Assembly: GCF_027942865.1 (NCBI RefSeq)
Contig: NC_134510.1
Span: forward strand, 22,933,209 to 22,997,208
Direction of reading: 5' to 3'
DNA from: Odontesthes bonariensis
Lineage: Eukaryota; Chordata; Actinopteri; Atheriniformes; Atherinopsidae
DNA: 64,000 nt
Every line of letters begins with the position of its first letter. The first letter of the stretch is position 1. The notes below the pieces were generated by a model, which saw nothing but the letters and a program-made list of their open reading frames with translations, searched no databases and had not been told where the DNA came from. Made by a program: the position numbers and the translations under genes. This document shows, piece by piece, positions 26,601-37,734 of this stretch.

Positions 26601-27921
26601 TATCTGCATCCTTGGTCTACCTGTGTTGATGAAATATTATATGTTGACAAACCGGAGAGCAGATTTGACAGGCGCTACAAGTCAACTATTGTGTTGGCTA
26701 ACACATGTTCATTATGACATTTAGAAATCCTATTTGGACCAACGTGTTCTATGTATTCCATGCAGGTTGTTGACAACTTTCTATAGATTATCTATGTTGC
26801 AAATAAGTTACCAGCAGAGAGTGAGCTTGCTTTAGTTTAGTCGAGATCATTCTAGCTCAAGAGAATAACTGAAAAAGGAGAAAACAGCTTTGTTCCTTTA
26901 AAGGTGGGGTAGGGGATCTTTTTCTGGAACATTTTTTTACATATTGCTTGAAATACTCTTCACACCCCCATTGCAACCAATTAATTAAAAGTTTTGACAT
27001 TAATATGAAAAGTTTTAATGGCCTCTAGAACGTACAATCTAGGAAAAACAGTATCCAATCATTGTGAACGGACCGTTCACAATGATTGGATACTGATGCC
27101 GTCTATCAAACTGCAATCTGCTCCTCCCTCCCCCTCCCCCCCCGTGCGCGTACCCTGCTCCGTGAACGAATTAAGCGCCCAGAAGCTTGGCAGGAAGCTA
27201 AACTAGAGCCAGCTTGGCTAGCACCTAGCATTATTAAACGTATAGTTAGCATATACTAAATACGGCAGCGATCGATGCTTGCTGTCAGAACAGCGCTCGT
27301 GCACCTTCGTGCGCGTTCATGTACTCTAGAGGCGTGCCTTCGGGGGGAAAGTGAAGAAAAGGGTTGGGACTTTTTACCGGTGTATTTTCAAAATGCAGCT
27401 TCGCTGGACTCAAAATCCAGGATCTCCTACCCTACCTTTAACTCACTGATTAAAATATTTAATCTCTCTTGTTTGATCCATGAAAAACTGAAGGTTAACA
27501 ATAATAAATCTTGATTTCAGAGAGATTAAGTGCTTGATTTCTTGTCTTCCCTGCAGAGCACTAAATTCCTCAGAAACATTTAGCTTCCACGAAGGTGGAT
27601 TTTGTCTCAGTTCTCTGTGTTTATATTTCATGCATATATATTCTATTTGTTTTTCAGTCTAAGCTGGGCCATCTGACTCTGTTCATATGCACGGCACATG
27701 GCTACATTTATGGCTGGAATAAATTTCTTCGCCCCGCTACCTACAAATGGTACACCCCTCCGGGATACATGCTCTGTCTTATTGTGCCTTCTGTGGTGCT
27801 GGTGCTCAAACTGCTCCTCCTCCTCCCCTGTGTGGACCGCACCCTCACCCGCATTAGACAAGGCTGGGAGAGAACGCAGCCAAGGGAGGAAATGGATGAG
27901 ATCAAGGCCACCAACCTGTGA
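19041..27921 (+). CDS. steap4: STEAP4 metalloreductase, nine coding exons
   Basis: Complete gene for a six-transmembrane ferric/cupric reductase that moves electrons from cytosolic NADPH via FAD and one membrane haem. Exons: 19041-19229, 19351-19458, 20905-20975, 21452-21536, 23914-24192, 24297-24391, 24516-24669, 24804-24974, 27658-27921; all have GT/AG borders and the phases join to 471 codons (human STEAP4 is 459 from memory). The N-terminal Rossmann domain has GTGDLG at residues 26-31 and SR at 49-50 for NADPH. Membrane segments lie near 201-219, 247-268, 292-312, 348-368, 387-405 and 421-443. Haem-ligand histidines are H303 and H398. The ending [16 protein letters not shown] is characteristic of STEAP4 rather than STEAP1-3. 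The start was chosen because the N-terminus aligns with STEAP4. Any upstream non-coding exon was not identified. Confidence 0.93.
19351..19458 (+). CDS. steap4: steap4 coding exon 2
   Basis: 36 codons in phase 0 between TTTTGTACAG and AAG|GTGAAT. Encodes the Rossmann segment with VHRDHYEFL, which matches the STEAP4 'HREHYDFL' region. Confidence 0.9.
20905..20975 (+). CDS. steap4: steap4 coding exon 3
   Basis: 71 bases between TTTCTAG and CAGAG|GTAAC. Encodes VLVDLSNN, the conserved 'ILVD(I/V)SNN' strand of the oxidoreductase domain. Ends in phase 2. Confidence 0.92.
21452..21536 (+). CDS. steap4: steap4 coding exon 4
   Basis: 85 bases between TTCTCCAG and AAGCAG|GTGAGA. Encodes [16 protein letters not shown], a hallmark STEAP segment. 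Phase agrees with exons 3 and 5. Confidence 0.92.
23578..23610. repeat. (AT)n microsatellite in steap4 intron 4
   Basis: Uninterrupted AT run, followed by a duplicated 'ccatatagat' motif at 23,618-23,647. Confidence 0.93.
23914..24192 (+). CDS. steap4: steap4 coding exon 5
   Basis: 93 codons, phase 0 at both ends. Encodes the end of the oxidoreductase domain ([11 protein letters not shown]) and the first membrane helix (about residues 201-219) with the conserved RDVIYAYV that follows it. Confidence 0.94.
24297..24391 (+). CDS. steap4: steap4 coding exon 6
   Basis: 95 bases. Encodes the second membrane helix and LQLYRGTKY. Acceptor TTTTAG, donor TACAG|GTCAGA. The intron before it is only 104 bp. 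Confidence 0.93.
24516..24669 (+). CDS. steap4: steap4 coding exon 7
   Basis: 154 bases. Encodes [16 protein letters not shown] and the third membrane helix with haem-ligand H303. Acceptor TGTTCCAG, donor GATGAG|GTAGAG. The preceding intron is 124 bp. Confidence 0.94.
24804..24974 (+). CDS. steap4: steap4 coding exon 8
   Basis: 57 codons, phase 0. Encodes the fourth membrane helix and the conserved LTSLPSV...[10 protein letters not shown]. Acceptor CTTTAG, donor CAG|GTCAGA. Confidence 0.94.
26902..27437. mobile_element. TTAA-flanked non-autonomous DNA transposon
   Basis: TTAA at 26,898-26,901 and again at 27,438-27,441 flank an element starting AGGTGGGGTAGGGGATC and ending in the near-complement GATCTCCTACCCTACCT. 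TTAA duplication is the signature of piggyBac-type insertion, though the AGG terminus is not the usual CCC/CAC. The interior has a GC-rich segment and a perfect palindrome at 27,049-27,095. It encodes no transposase. It ends 220 bp before the last steap4 exon. Confidence 0.7.
27049..27095. repeat. perfect 47-bp palindrome
   Basis: Arms 27,049-27,070 and 27,074-27,095 are perfect reverse complements (22 bp each) around a 3-base centre. It lies inside the TTAA-flanked element and would fold as a long hairpin in RNA or cruciform in DNA. Confidence 0.92.
27658..27921 (+). CDS. steap4: steap4 last coding exon (9)
   Basis: 87 codons plus TGA. Encodes helices five and six, the second haem ligand H398 within [13 protein letters not shown], and the C-terminal tail. 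Acceptor GTTTTTCAG. The tail extends about 16 residues past the RQGWER motif. Confidence 0.94.
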   Translation, partial: SKLGHLTLFICTAHGYIYGWNKFLRPATYKWYTPPGYMLCLIVPSVVLVLKLLLLLPCVDRTLTRIRQGWERTQPREEMDEIKATNL

Positions 27922-28119
27922 ACTGTGATCTTTAAGTCAGTGTGGCAACTGATTATTAACAGGTTGATTCATGTGTTATTTTGGCAGGGAAAAAAAAAAA
28001 AAAAAAAAAAATCATACTTAATTAAAGATGTAAATTATTTGTAAATTGTAAATAGTTGTACATTTTTTATTAATTCTGCAAAGGAGAGGCCTAAATTGAT
28101 GCTAGCCAAAGAGCAAAAG

Positions 28120-28125
28120 AATAAA
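28120..28125 (+). terminator. steap4: steap4 polyadenylation signal
   Basis: AATAAA about 200 bp after the steap4 stop codon. An ATTAAA at about 28,021 is an alternative. A 20+ base poly(A) run at about 27,990-28,010 lies between stop and signal. Confidence 0.6.
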
Positions 28126-29888
28126 CAGTCTGGTTTCTGTCATCCAAATGGACAGCCCTCCATGGATATTTGAGTGTCTGCGTTGTTTGTGTGAAAAAGA
28201 TTACTTCTATTTCCCCAAATGTGTTGAAAAACAGATTGATATCTCCCACTGAACCCATTGCTTTGATAGATACAGGCAGTAGTTTCTGTTTTCCACTTTT
28301 CTTTCCCTTCAACTGCCTGCTATTGTATCCTTGAGTGTGCTCTCTTTTCAGGATGTTATTGATCTCCCGGTTTGCCAACACAAACAATCACTCTTTAAAC
28401 TCGCTTTGCTCTCAAGGGCATGCAAATTGCACGCTGAGACACACATGATCGTGCTATGTTTACACATTTATGCTCATACATAACTACAGGATAGCAGGGT
28501 TAAGCTGATAATACTGCATTTCCACAAGCAGAATGAGCACATGTGCACGCAAAGATGCACTCATGACAGTCACAAAAACAAAGGCTGTGAAGGGGGGAAG
28601 CAGGTTTTGTATCAAATGAAAGAGTTAGGAGGAAGAGTCATGGAAAGCTCTTTTACGATTGCATGTCTTATATAATGTTATAAACACCAGCAGATTTGCA
28701 GGTGATTTGCATGTGGAGATGAGGTCAAACTTGGAATGAGAAGAGCAGGGAAATGTTACAGCTTGAGAAAAAGTGCAGAATGGTTAGGAGAGCTTAGTAA
28801 GACCAACACTAATGATCCAGAGAAAGAAGAGGGAAGGACGTAAGATGGAGAAGGACTGGCTGTCGCTATGACAAAGTATGGTGCTTCTATAAATGAGAAA
28901 TCTGCCTTCCCTCTGATGCCCACAGCACAACATTTAGACAGACATCCTGTTATCTTGCATCTAAAATCATTATCTCCACACACAATCTGTAATCCCTTAC
29001 ACCCTCTTACATTGTGTTATTCTCCTATTACCAAGGAACTGCTGTTCATTTTAGCCCACTTCCTGCTGCTGGGGTGCATTCAGCTGTGTGTGTTGGTGTG
29101 TAAAGTATTCCAATACTGCCTTGGGAAAGAATTAAAATGTAGCAACATGCAGAAAAGCTGTGAAACAAGCTCGCTTACACTCTTTTTTTTCCTCTCACAT
29201 TAAATTTTACACTTCTAGACAGCCCTGAAACCTTTAATAACTTTATGTGTGACTAGCCATTAAGGTCTGAATGAGTATAAATAAACAGCACAGGCCACAA
29301 GTATTGAAAAGTTCACTCAAGGTTCATCCATGAAATGTGTGAATAGATGTTGAATGTAAATTGTATAACAAAAGTCATAGTTGGCTGGAATCGCTCTGCC
29401 AATCTTTGGACATTATGAGTTTATGCACAATTTACTATGTAACAAATGTATTCCACCTCAAAATTGTATATAAGAAAAAAAAAGCAGTAGAAAGCAGAAA
29501 GGGCAATCTCAGGTTTGGAGAATCACATATGAGAGGTAGAGGGCTAGCTCAGCTAACACCTGCAGATTAGCTCAGCTAGAACAAGGACACCATTTTTGTC
29601 ATCTTAAGCAAATACAGCCTTAAATAAGTCATGGCAGTTTGAGTGAATGCTTTACTGTGGCTTTTTATAAGTACCGTGTACTGACCGATTGGAGCTTTTT
29701 TTACCTTGGCTTTTTACTCCGTTTTACTCACATTCTTACTTTGTCACAAGATTTTCTACACCCAAGACCATCCATGCCGCATGTAATTGCAGCCCTGAAA
29801 AATGTAAGAATAAAATTTTACAAACATTTATTGAAAAGAAAATGTGTTCTCTTTTTGTCTCTCTGTCCTTGTGTGAGACCAGCTGGAT
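28126..29888. other. gene-free DNA
   Basis: No gene or clear repeat found downstream of steap4. Confidence 0.55.
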
Positions 29889-30172
29889 AGCATAAATGGT
29901 AAAAAAAAAAAAGACTGTACTTGTATAGCGCTTTTCTAGTCTAGCTGACTACTCAAAGCGCTTTTAACACTACCACATTCACCCATTCACTCACACAGCA
30001 TGTCTTAGTTCATATAGTGCTTCCTACATTCAAACACATTCATACACCTATGGATGCATCGGTAGGCAATGTGGGGTTAAGTGTCTTGCCCAAGGACGCT
30101 TCACCCAGGGAAGCCAGAGTCGAACCTTCCGATTGGTACACTACTGCTCTTCCTCCTGAGCTACATCACTTC
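29889..30172. repeat. fish interspersed repeat ('tatagcgcttttctagt' family)
   Basis: Contains 'tgtatagcgcttttctagtc', 'caaagcgctttt', 'cattcacccattcactcaca' and 'gtgtcttgcccaaggac', text I recognise from memory as a very common interspersed repeat of teleosts. Preceded by a poly(A) run. Confidence 0.75.
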
Positions 30173-31257
30173 TAAAAAGGTTTAAAACATGGTATGTGTT
30201 TGTGCACTTTACAGGGAGTTCATCCCAGCCGCTTGTCTCATAGTGGTTTTAAGATTAGACCGATAGAGGTGGCAGTCACAGCTGATCAGCAGGCCAGCTT
30301 TGTAAGCTTCAACGGTGCATCTAAGACTTATATTTTAAGGACAGCATGGGGTGCAACATGCGTCATGGTCCAGGACATCTGTGTGTACAACTTAAATCTA
30401 TTTCTCTTTGTCTGTTGAATAAAAGCTTTACAATATTCTTGGTCTCCCAGTGGGCTGAGCTAAAAGTTGCTCTGCATTACATCAGAAAGCAGCTTGCTGA
30501 TCACAAGGGGCTTTTTCTGAGTTCTCCCGCAGCACATTGTGCTTAATTGATTCAGCAGGAATGTCAAAAGAGAGTTGTTTGAGGTGAGTAGCATTACTGC
30601 TGCAGCTACTATGCACTCTCCTATGCGTTCTTGCAGGATAATTTGCTGTTGACTTCTGTGGATGTTTACAGCATTGTTTATGCCATAGTTTATGCAAGTG
30701 TTAAAATTCCTTCAGCAAGGACTTCAGCCCCATCAGAAAATTATGATAAATAACTAGTTGTTCCACAGCTATATTGCTACAGATTTAGCAAGAATACTCA
30801 ACCACATTTTGAGGACTTTAGCATTTAACAGTTTATTTTCACACATTAAGTTGCTGTAATGCTTTAAACACAGGATTAACTTGACTTTTTTGCAACTTGC
30901 CTGTGACTCTTAAAGGAATATTCTGTTTTGCTTTCTTTTTTTTTCTCTTTGAAGTGGGGTTGTGTGAATTACTTATGAGCCATCAGTGTCTTACCTGCAG
31001 TAGACAGCAGTCAGAGTCCTCTCAATTCGGAGAATTAGAATTGAATCCTGTCTAAAATAGCTCAAACGTCAAAACCTTTTGTAGCAGTTAATGCAAGTGC
31101 TATATTATCAATTTTTACAATGCATCACTTCTGCATCAGATGGTGATCTACTTTGACACCACATTTTCTCTACCACATAACATCTGTTGCAATACCGTTG
31201 TCACATCAACCTGGGCCTTGTTGCGTCTCTGTAACTGTTTGCAGAAGTAAATAAATG
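30173..31257. other. gene-free DNA
   Basis: I see nothing supportable in this stretch. Confidence 0.5.
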
Positions 31258-31313
31258 TAAAAAAAACAAAAAAAACAAAACAAAAAAAAACAAACAAAAA
31301 AAAAAACAACAAC
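31258..31313. repeat. A/AAC-rich low-complexity tract
   Basis: Run of A's with regular C interruptions, ending in AAC repeats. It encodes a spurious Phe-rich frame on the minus strand. Confidence 0.9.
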
Positions 31314-32679
31314 AATATAGTGTTTGAACCACTATGACATTTTTGAGGTTTGAGTGGTTGAAGGGTGAAACATTTGCTCTTCTGTGGCCCTGTTCCGAGC
31401 TTAGTTCCTTGCCAGAATTCCTTACTGGTTATCCAAACTGAGAGTACTCTGAGTCGACTGCAGGTCTGACTCAAAACCAAACAATTCTTACTTTCACGTG
31501 ATTCTCCACAGCTGAAGACATGGCTAGGATTTTTATATTGCACTTCATTCAGCAGACTATTCCAAATGTTATACAGAGGAATAAAGATGGACACAATTTG
31601 TTGACGTAAATCTGACACATATCAAATGAGTATACATTTGTCACCATTACATTTTTGGCGTAAGATAATCCTGCTTCTGCTCAGTCATATTTTAATCACA
31701 AGCAGAGCTGAACACTTTTACAGGGAATAAGTCAACACTCTGAGCACAAAATTGAAGCTGTATGATGATACACTGTCTCCCGTCAAGGGCTAAAGAGGGG
31801 CAACATTTACTTACATATGAATAAAATGGTTAAAGTAAGGCTCTTTTATCTTCGAAAGGCAGGAACTCTTCAAGGCTGACACTTGAATAAGGCTGTAGGG
31901 CATGCAAGATATCATACAAGATGTGATGCATGAAAGCTATTCAAGCTAAGGACTCAGAAACGTCCCTGCCTTTCACTCTTGTAAATATCAACTTTGGTTG
32001 AGACACCATTGGAGCTATGGAAGACTAGACATGACAGTAGATTACAATGCAAAAAATGACCTTGTTGATTATTTGTCAAGAGGAAAGACACACAAAAACA
32101 GCTGATGTGGCTGGTACATGTTAATTATTATGTAAAATGTAACATAAATCCATATAAGATTTATTTTTTCCTAATGGCAACTTTCTAAAATGTATGCATA
32201 GTCAAGAGCAAACTTATGGACATTTAGCTGCTTGCATGTTTGTGCACTAATGACAGTTTTTTTTTAGTCTTTGTCATTTAAATACCATTAATATTTAGAT
32301 AATTGACATGATTATTTTATATATTTTCATGTTGTAGCACAAGCAATAATCTAGGTTAGTTTGCATGTATGTGTGCGCCCTCTCCAGATCTGTATCCATA
32401 TATCAATTACAATCAATGACAATGATTTTACAATTAGTCTGCAATCCCATGTACAACCCTCTAAATGACCACATTTTACAAAGCAGTTCTGTGAGTTTGA
32501 AGCCCAGATAAAGACAGATCCATGCAACACATGGTACACATTTTTGAGTAGTTTTAAATTCCAGCAACACCAACAAATTTCAGCTTCTGTAGCTCTTACT
32601 GATCTCATTAGGAGACAGAGTAAATGCTCTTGAAAAAACATTGAAGAATACCATCAACTCTGTATATCCATGTTAGAAC
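31314..32679. other. gene-free DNA
   Basis: No gene, RNA or recognisable repeat seen. Confidence 0.5.
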
Positions 32680-32985
32680 CTTTCACGCAGCGCCCCACTT
32701 CCCCCTAAGTGACTATTACGAAAAATGCCAGTCCATTACAGGGCCAACACAGAGAAAAATGAGACTAAACATTCACACTCACACTAACTTCTAGGGTAAA
32801 TCCAGAATCACCAATTTCCATAAAATGCATGATTTTGGGCTGTGGAAGGAAGCTGGAGTCCCCAGAGAGAACCCACGCAGGCACGGGGTGGACATCCAAA
32901 ATCCACGCAGAAAGGTCCCAGCTGAGATTTAAACTGTGAGGCAGCAGTGCTAGCCACCACAACACTGCGCAGACCTCTGGAGCCA
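32680..32985. repeat. L2-type LINE 3' end fragment
   Basis: Contains the characteristic series 'cattcacactcacac', 'gggctgtggaaggaagctgg', 'gagagaacccacgcaggcac', 'ccacgcagaaaggtcccagc' and 'gaggcagcagtgctagccac'. These are the well-known 3' tail of L2-like LINEs in fish and other vertebrates, recognised from memory. No coding part remains. Confidence 0.75.
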
Positions 32986-33456
32986 TGCCAGCGAGCTAGC
33001 TCAGTCAGGCAACTCGAGCGGCTCTGCCATCTATCAAACACACCCCTCCAATCCGGATGGTCTATTTAAGTTGCAAAGCTCTCTGCCTCATGCTTGCTGC
33101 CGCCAATGTTGCTGCTTTTCTACAAAAACACTCTGTCTGCTTTTCAGCCCCTCCACCACCCCAGCATCCACCCGTAAGGCTTAATAACAGTTTATCAACA
33201 TCAACATGTGAGTTGACTGACTGAAACAGAAGTTAAGGAGGCTTATCTCCTCCCCAAAGGGCCTTGTCAGCTCCGATTGGTCAGCTTATCAAGCGCTGCC
33301 CGCTATTCTGAATCATCTCTGCAGGGATTCATATTTCAAAAAAGCATTTCATTGAATGCAAAATAGTACACACCCATGAGTACAAGGTGATTCATTTGAA
33401 ATGATTTTGCAGGTAATGTTAAACTCCCAAAGTTTACTTGAACATTTTTCTTAGTT
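32986..33456. other. gene-free DNA
   Basis: No supportable feature. Confidence 0.5.
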
Positions 33457-33672
33457 CTGTCAGAACCACTCTCGTCAAAACGAGACGAGAACAGAGATGA
33501 ATTTCAGAAGCTTATTCTGAATGCATACAATTTATGTTTAGCGGTATGGCTCTGTTCGGAGGAAGTTCCCGACTTTTCCATGAGCTCCATGGAAGCCAAG
33601 ACAGGGAACAGCAGCATCCTCAGGTGGAGTGCCTTCCATTTGCTGTAAAGGCAACAAACCCCCTAGAACAGA
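33457..33672. repeat. duplicated block A, copy 1
   Basis: Begins 'ctgtcagaaccact' and ends near 'aacagagc'. Repeated almost exactly at 33,941-34,153, offset 482-484 bp, with a few substitutions and a 2-base indel. Class unknown; it might be an LTR or satellite fragment. Confidence 0.85.
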
Positions 33673-33743
33673 GCAAGCAACAATGAACAACAGTATGACA
33701 TTGTTTGGCAATGAGAAGTCGGTGGAGCAGGGGAGGTGGTGGG

Positions 33744-33942
33744 TGCAAGCAGAGAGCAAAAAAAAAGCAGTGACAGCAAACCAAGTTTAAATGCAGTGCC
33801 CCAAATGCCAGCATCCAATTGCGAGCATCAGCTGATTACCCATTGAGCGCAGCTGGCCATAAGGGTTGGGTCGGCGTCAGACAATAGGCAAAGGGCGCGT
33901 TGACTACGTGGTCTGCCAGAACTAACGCGGTGCTCCATTTCT
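33744..33942. repeat. duplicated block B, copy 1
   Basis: 199-bp segment that reappears at 38,215-38,413 with only scattered single-base differences ('gacagcaaacc' versus 'gacagtaaacc'; 'cagacaatag' versus 'cagccaatag'). It sits between the two copies of block A. Confidence 0.9.
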
Positions 33943-34153
33943 GTCAGAACCACTCGTCAAAACGAGACGAGAACAGAGATGAATTTCAGAAGCTTATTCT
34001 GAATGCATACAATTTATGTTTGGCGGTATGGCTCTGTTCGGAGGAAGTTCCCGACTTTTCCATGAGCTCCATGAAAGCCAAGACAGGGAACAGCAGCATC
34101 CTCAGGTGGAGTGCCTTCCATTTGCTGTAAAGGCAACAAACCCCCCAAACAGA
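33941..34153. repeat. duplicated block A, copy 2
   Basis: Near-identical second copy of the segment at 33,457-33,672. It starts directly after block B. Confidence 0.85.
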
Positions 34154-34275
34154 CCATACTGAAACGCAGCCAGCCAATTGGATTGTTGGACCAGGGTGTC
34201 CTACAACCCCCCAACTGACCATACAGGAACGCAGCCAGCCAATTGATAAGTTGGAACCAGGGTATCCTACCCCCC
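34141..34275. repeat. two tandem ~65-bp units
   Basis: Two diverged units, each with a C-run, 'gaccatac', 'gaacgcagccagccaattg' and 'ccagggt(g/a)tcctac'. Confidence 0.8.
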
Positions 34276-34514
34276 CCAACGATTTATTAGCTACCAACGT
34301 GTGACACCATTATGATTAGTAGTAGTAATATTACAAAATAATTATTAAACCGCAACTAAGCTTGACGTTAAAAAGGTGGAACTGCCGTAGTCTCACATTA
34401 ACACAGACTGAAATGTGATGCGAGTATTTAATTGGGGCAAGCATTGAACTCAACCACTTAGGTACACCATAAAAATATATTCGGTCTCCACAGCAGCGAC
34501 AGCGCTTTGCGGCA

Positions 34515-34818
34515 GGGCAAAGCAGAGCAAGATCCAAGCAAAGCAGCAAGATCCAAGCAGAACAGGATCCGATCCAAGAACAGCAAACGAGATCCAAGCA
34601 AGGCAGAGCAAGATCCAAGCAAGCAGAACAGGATCCAAGCAAGCAGAGCAACATCCAAGCAAGCAGAGCAACATCCGATCCAAGACAGCAAAACGAGAGC
34701 CAAGCAAGCAGAACAAGATCCAAGCAAAGCACCATCCAAGCAAAGCAGCGCAAGATCCGATCCAAGAACAGCAAAACGAGATCCAAGCAAAGCAAAGCAA
34801 CATCCAAGCAAGCAGAGC
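34515..34818. repeat. minisatellite with ~20-bp unit
   Basis: Array of variants of 'caagcaagcagagcaacatc' with interspersed 'gatccgatccaagaacagca' spacers, giving a partial higher-order pattern. The repeat keeps frames open on both strands (a Lys/Gln/Ser-rich frame on plus, Leu/Cys-rich frames on minus). These are compositional artefacts, not genes. Confidence 0.88.
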
Positions 34819-34932
34819 CTTAACACACTTCACCTGAACACCTAGGAAGTTAAAGTCACCGTGAGCTTGCATATTTTGCTATCCACACAATTAAAAAGCC
34901 ATAAAGCATAACACAAATGACCTCTGTCATTG

Positions 34933-35669
34933 TAGCCTAGCAAGCCAGACCCGTACAGCAAATAGCTGGACAGGGGTCTAGTGACGCTGGATACCAGTGT
35001 GGGCGGGATAAACGGCTGTCTGTCAAATTCAACGCCACGCAATACGATGGCGCAACAACCAATCAGAGCGATGAAGAAGTTTTACGTAGTCAACGCGACG
35101 TGGTTTGTAGTCTATGGCCTGAAAAGCTGATTTCTCTTAAGCTCTAAACTCTGTAAATATATAACTTTAGCAACATTTGAAACATTTTCAGGCGAGAAAG
35201 TAGTCGTTTAGACCCCCAAGGTGTTGAAAATCTGACAAAATACCGGCTATTTACAATTTTGTTCAGACGAATTCAGCGCTGCTAAAGTTAGCCGCAATGA
35301 GTAACGCACTTCCGGTTTTGACTGCTCTCGTCCCGTTAACGGAATTTGACCGTTCAAATGCCTTACCCGAGAGATTTGTCAGCTCTGAGACGAAGATCGG
35401 CACGCCGTCTTCGGTACATCATGCTCGCAATCGACTGGGGAAAGCCTGTTCGCCGGGCGCAGCCATTGTTTACCTCTCTCTTGAACTACACACTGAAACG
35501 TCGCACCTCTGTCGTCACTAGGTAGCCCGGCCTCCGACCCCGCTCCTCACGATTTGATTGGCTCGATCAACTTTTGATTTGGAACGTTGCAAAACGACCA
35601 CAAGTGACTAGACTAGCCCCGGAGCAAATTCCATTTGCGGCCGCTAGGGGCGTCTAGATTTCTAGGCTA
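34933..35669. mobile_element. hAT-type non-autonomous transposon
   Basis: The termini TAGCCTAG and CTAGGCTA are inverted. Both sides carry CTGTCATTG (34,924-34,932 and 35,670-35,678), which fits the 8-bp duplication of hAT elements plus one ambiguous base. 737 bp, no transposase. The 74-codon plus frame inside is not recognisable. Confidence 0.8.
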
Positions 35670-35678
35670 CTGTCATTG

Positions 35679-37734
35679 CTGTTCGTGCCATCAATTCCGG
35701 GAGCGGTTTTAATGATTTGACTTCATCCCCAATTTATTTTCGATCTTAATCAGCATCTTTCATGCAAAGTTAAGCCCTACCAGTGGCTCTTGTTTTATTT
35801 AAACAGAGGCACAGCTGAACAATAAAACAATTATTATTATTTTTTTTTTTTTAAATATACCAGTAGGCAGCTATTCTAAGTGGAAAAATCTTTCAATGAC
35901 CCATTGAAAACTACCTTCCCCAGCACAAACTCCAGCTAGCTGAAACATCAGCTTATAGCAGGTTTAAGTAAAAATATACTGAAAATCTAGCTGTGGCAAG
36001 ATGACACATAGCATGGCACTTGGCATCAACAGGGCATCACAATGGCTTGAGTAAGCAGAGAAACATGATGCCATTTATTTTCAAACTTCCAAGAAGACCA
36101 GCAGCCTCCAAATGAGAAGAGGCAAGTGCTTCCTAACACGAGCACATCACATGCATAAGTCGTATACAAATAGCCAGAAAGCAACACTCAGTATTTGCAA
36201 GCAAGAAACTAAAGGAAAGAAAGAAAAGCCTCCAGTGTTTCCTGCAACATGTTTCTCAGAGGTTCATCCTGCACCAGTACTTACTGGACAGTTTGCTCTT
36301 TTATCAGTTCAGCTGAAATCAGCTTTTACAGGCTGCTTCTCAACAGAAGGAAAAAGGACAACGCTCCTCCTGAAGGGATTAGTTGTGGCATCAACCGTGG
36401 GGACGATGGTTTAAATGTTTTGATGTCATGCAAATTAGCATGCCATTTGCTGTGCAAGAGCCAATCACAATCAGGCTGGTGTTACACGAAGTGGCCGGAC
36501 GCTTGTCCACAAAGCATCACAACATATGCTGTAGAACTGCTACAGATGTCAGATCCTTTAAATCATCGAGTGCATCACTGATCTCAGGTGCCATCTTGTG
36601 TTTATGCTCAAGCCTTTAAACACGAAAACTGTTGGACGCATTGTGCTTGAAATTGTCCCCTAAATGGCCCCAAAGAACGAGTGAGGATGGCAGGGATTGT
36701 TTGGACGGGAAGCACAAAAGCCAGTACGTATGATTCTCTTAGTATATGAGCATCGCAGCTCACACAGCAGTGCTCAGGAGAGCAGTATGTATCCTTATGA
36801 TATGGTGTTATTTGTAGCTTAGAGGACTGGCTTTATAGAGCATAAGACTAGCTATCTTATTGTCAGTTATAGAGCGTTAAATAAAGGATTCCTGTTAGAG
36901 GCAATAGCTGTGTATTACTGGACAAGTCTCTTTAAATCGCTCTATATGAGCATCTGTAGAGACCTCCACTGTTTAAAATGTATAATTCCCAGAGCTCATT
37001 TACCAGTTGAATAAATATTCAAAGGTAGTTCAGTCAGCCAAGTACACTTAGGCTCCATTGTTTAACGATAGCCTAGCTAATCAGCCTCTTACTGCTGCTT
37101 TTGTTAAGCAAAAAATGCAGCTAAGTAGTGAAGTTTCACTGTAGGTCTCTGGAGGTTGTTATACGACGAAGTGCATTCAGGGTAGCATCCTGACGTTCTT
37201 CTCTTCAGGATCAAACCTTTTCAGGGCCTATCAACGATGAGCCGAATTAATACAAGCAGAACATACATGAGCAATAATAATCACAGTGGATCTACATGAT
37301 GAGATCAATTCGACCACAACCACAGTTGGGCTTCATTCACAAATGCTTTTGTATTCATCCATTCTTCATCCATTGAGCATGGGATTTCAGTTCATGACAC
37401 CGTGGTCATTACAGCAGCAGAACAGCTCTGACTTTAGCATTCCATGCACAGAATTGATTCTCCCTCCACTGAGTTCACGGTGAAACCCTGAAAACTTGTC
37501 AATGAATCTCTGATTTTATTATAAAAGCACTCACTTCACTTTACCTGGCAGCTTTGCATTCAATACAGTGGGAAAAAATAAAAATAAAATAGACTTGTTT
37601 GCTGGTGGATAAACGAGCAATGCTGTAGCTAGCAACTGAGGAGGAACTAGTCCAAACAATGTTTTCAACATTGACCGAGGAAAGGCAATAGTTGTTAATC
37701 CTCTGACTCACATCACCTCCCACTGTATCCACAG
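35679..37734. other. gene-free DNA
   Basis: No gene recognised. The open frames at 36,112-36,619 have no known motif. A T-rich run lies near 35,840-35,855. Confidence 0.5.

Larger units (their letters stand above)
24975..27657 (+). other. steap4: steap4 intron 8
   Basis: 2.7-kb intron, the longest in the gene. No hidden exon was seen. It contains a 536-bp non-autonomous transposon near its 3' end; the remainder is unannotated AT-rich DNA. Confidence 0.85.

Noticed and set aside
31148..31618. 156-codon frame with Phe-rich tract
   Set aside because: The core is an A/AAC low-complexity run read on the minus strand.
33457..34153. Solo LTR or complete LTR element
   Set aside because: Tandem copies exist but no TG...CA ends, target duplication, primer site or coding remnant could be defined.
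34331..34872. Leu/Cys-rich minus-strand frames of 122-158 codons and a plus-strand 112-codon Lys/Gln frame
   Set aside because: They are readings of a 20-bp-unit minisatellite in different frames; no start context, domain or splice signal supports a gene.
34933..35669. Possible gene at 35,297-35,521 (74 codons)
   Set aside because: It lies inside a hAT-type non-autonomous element and shows no transposase motif.
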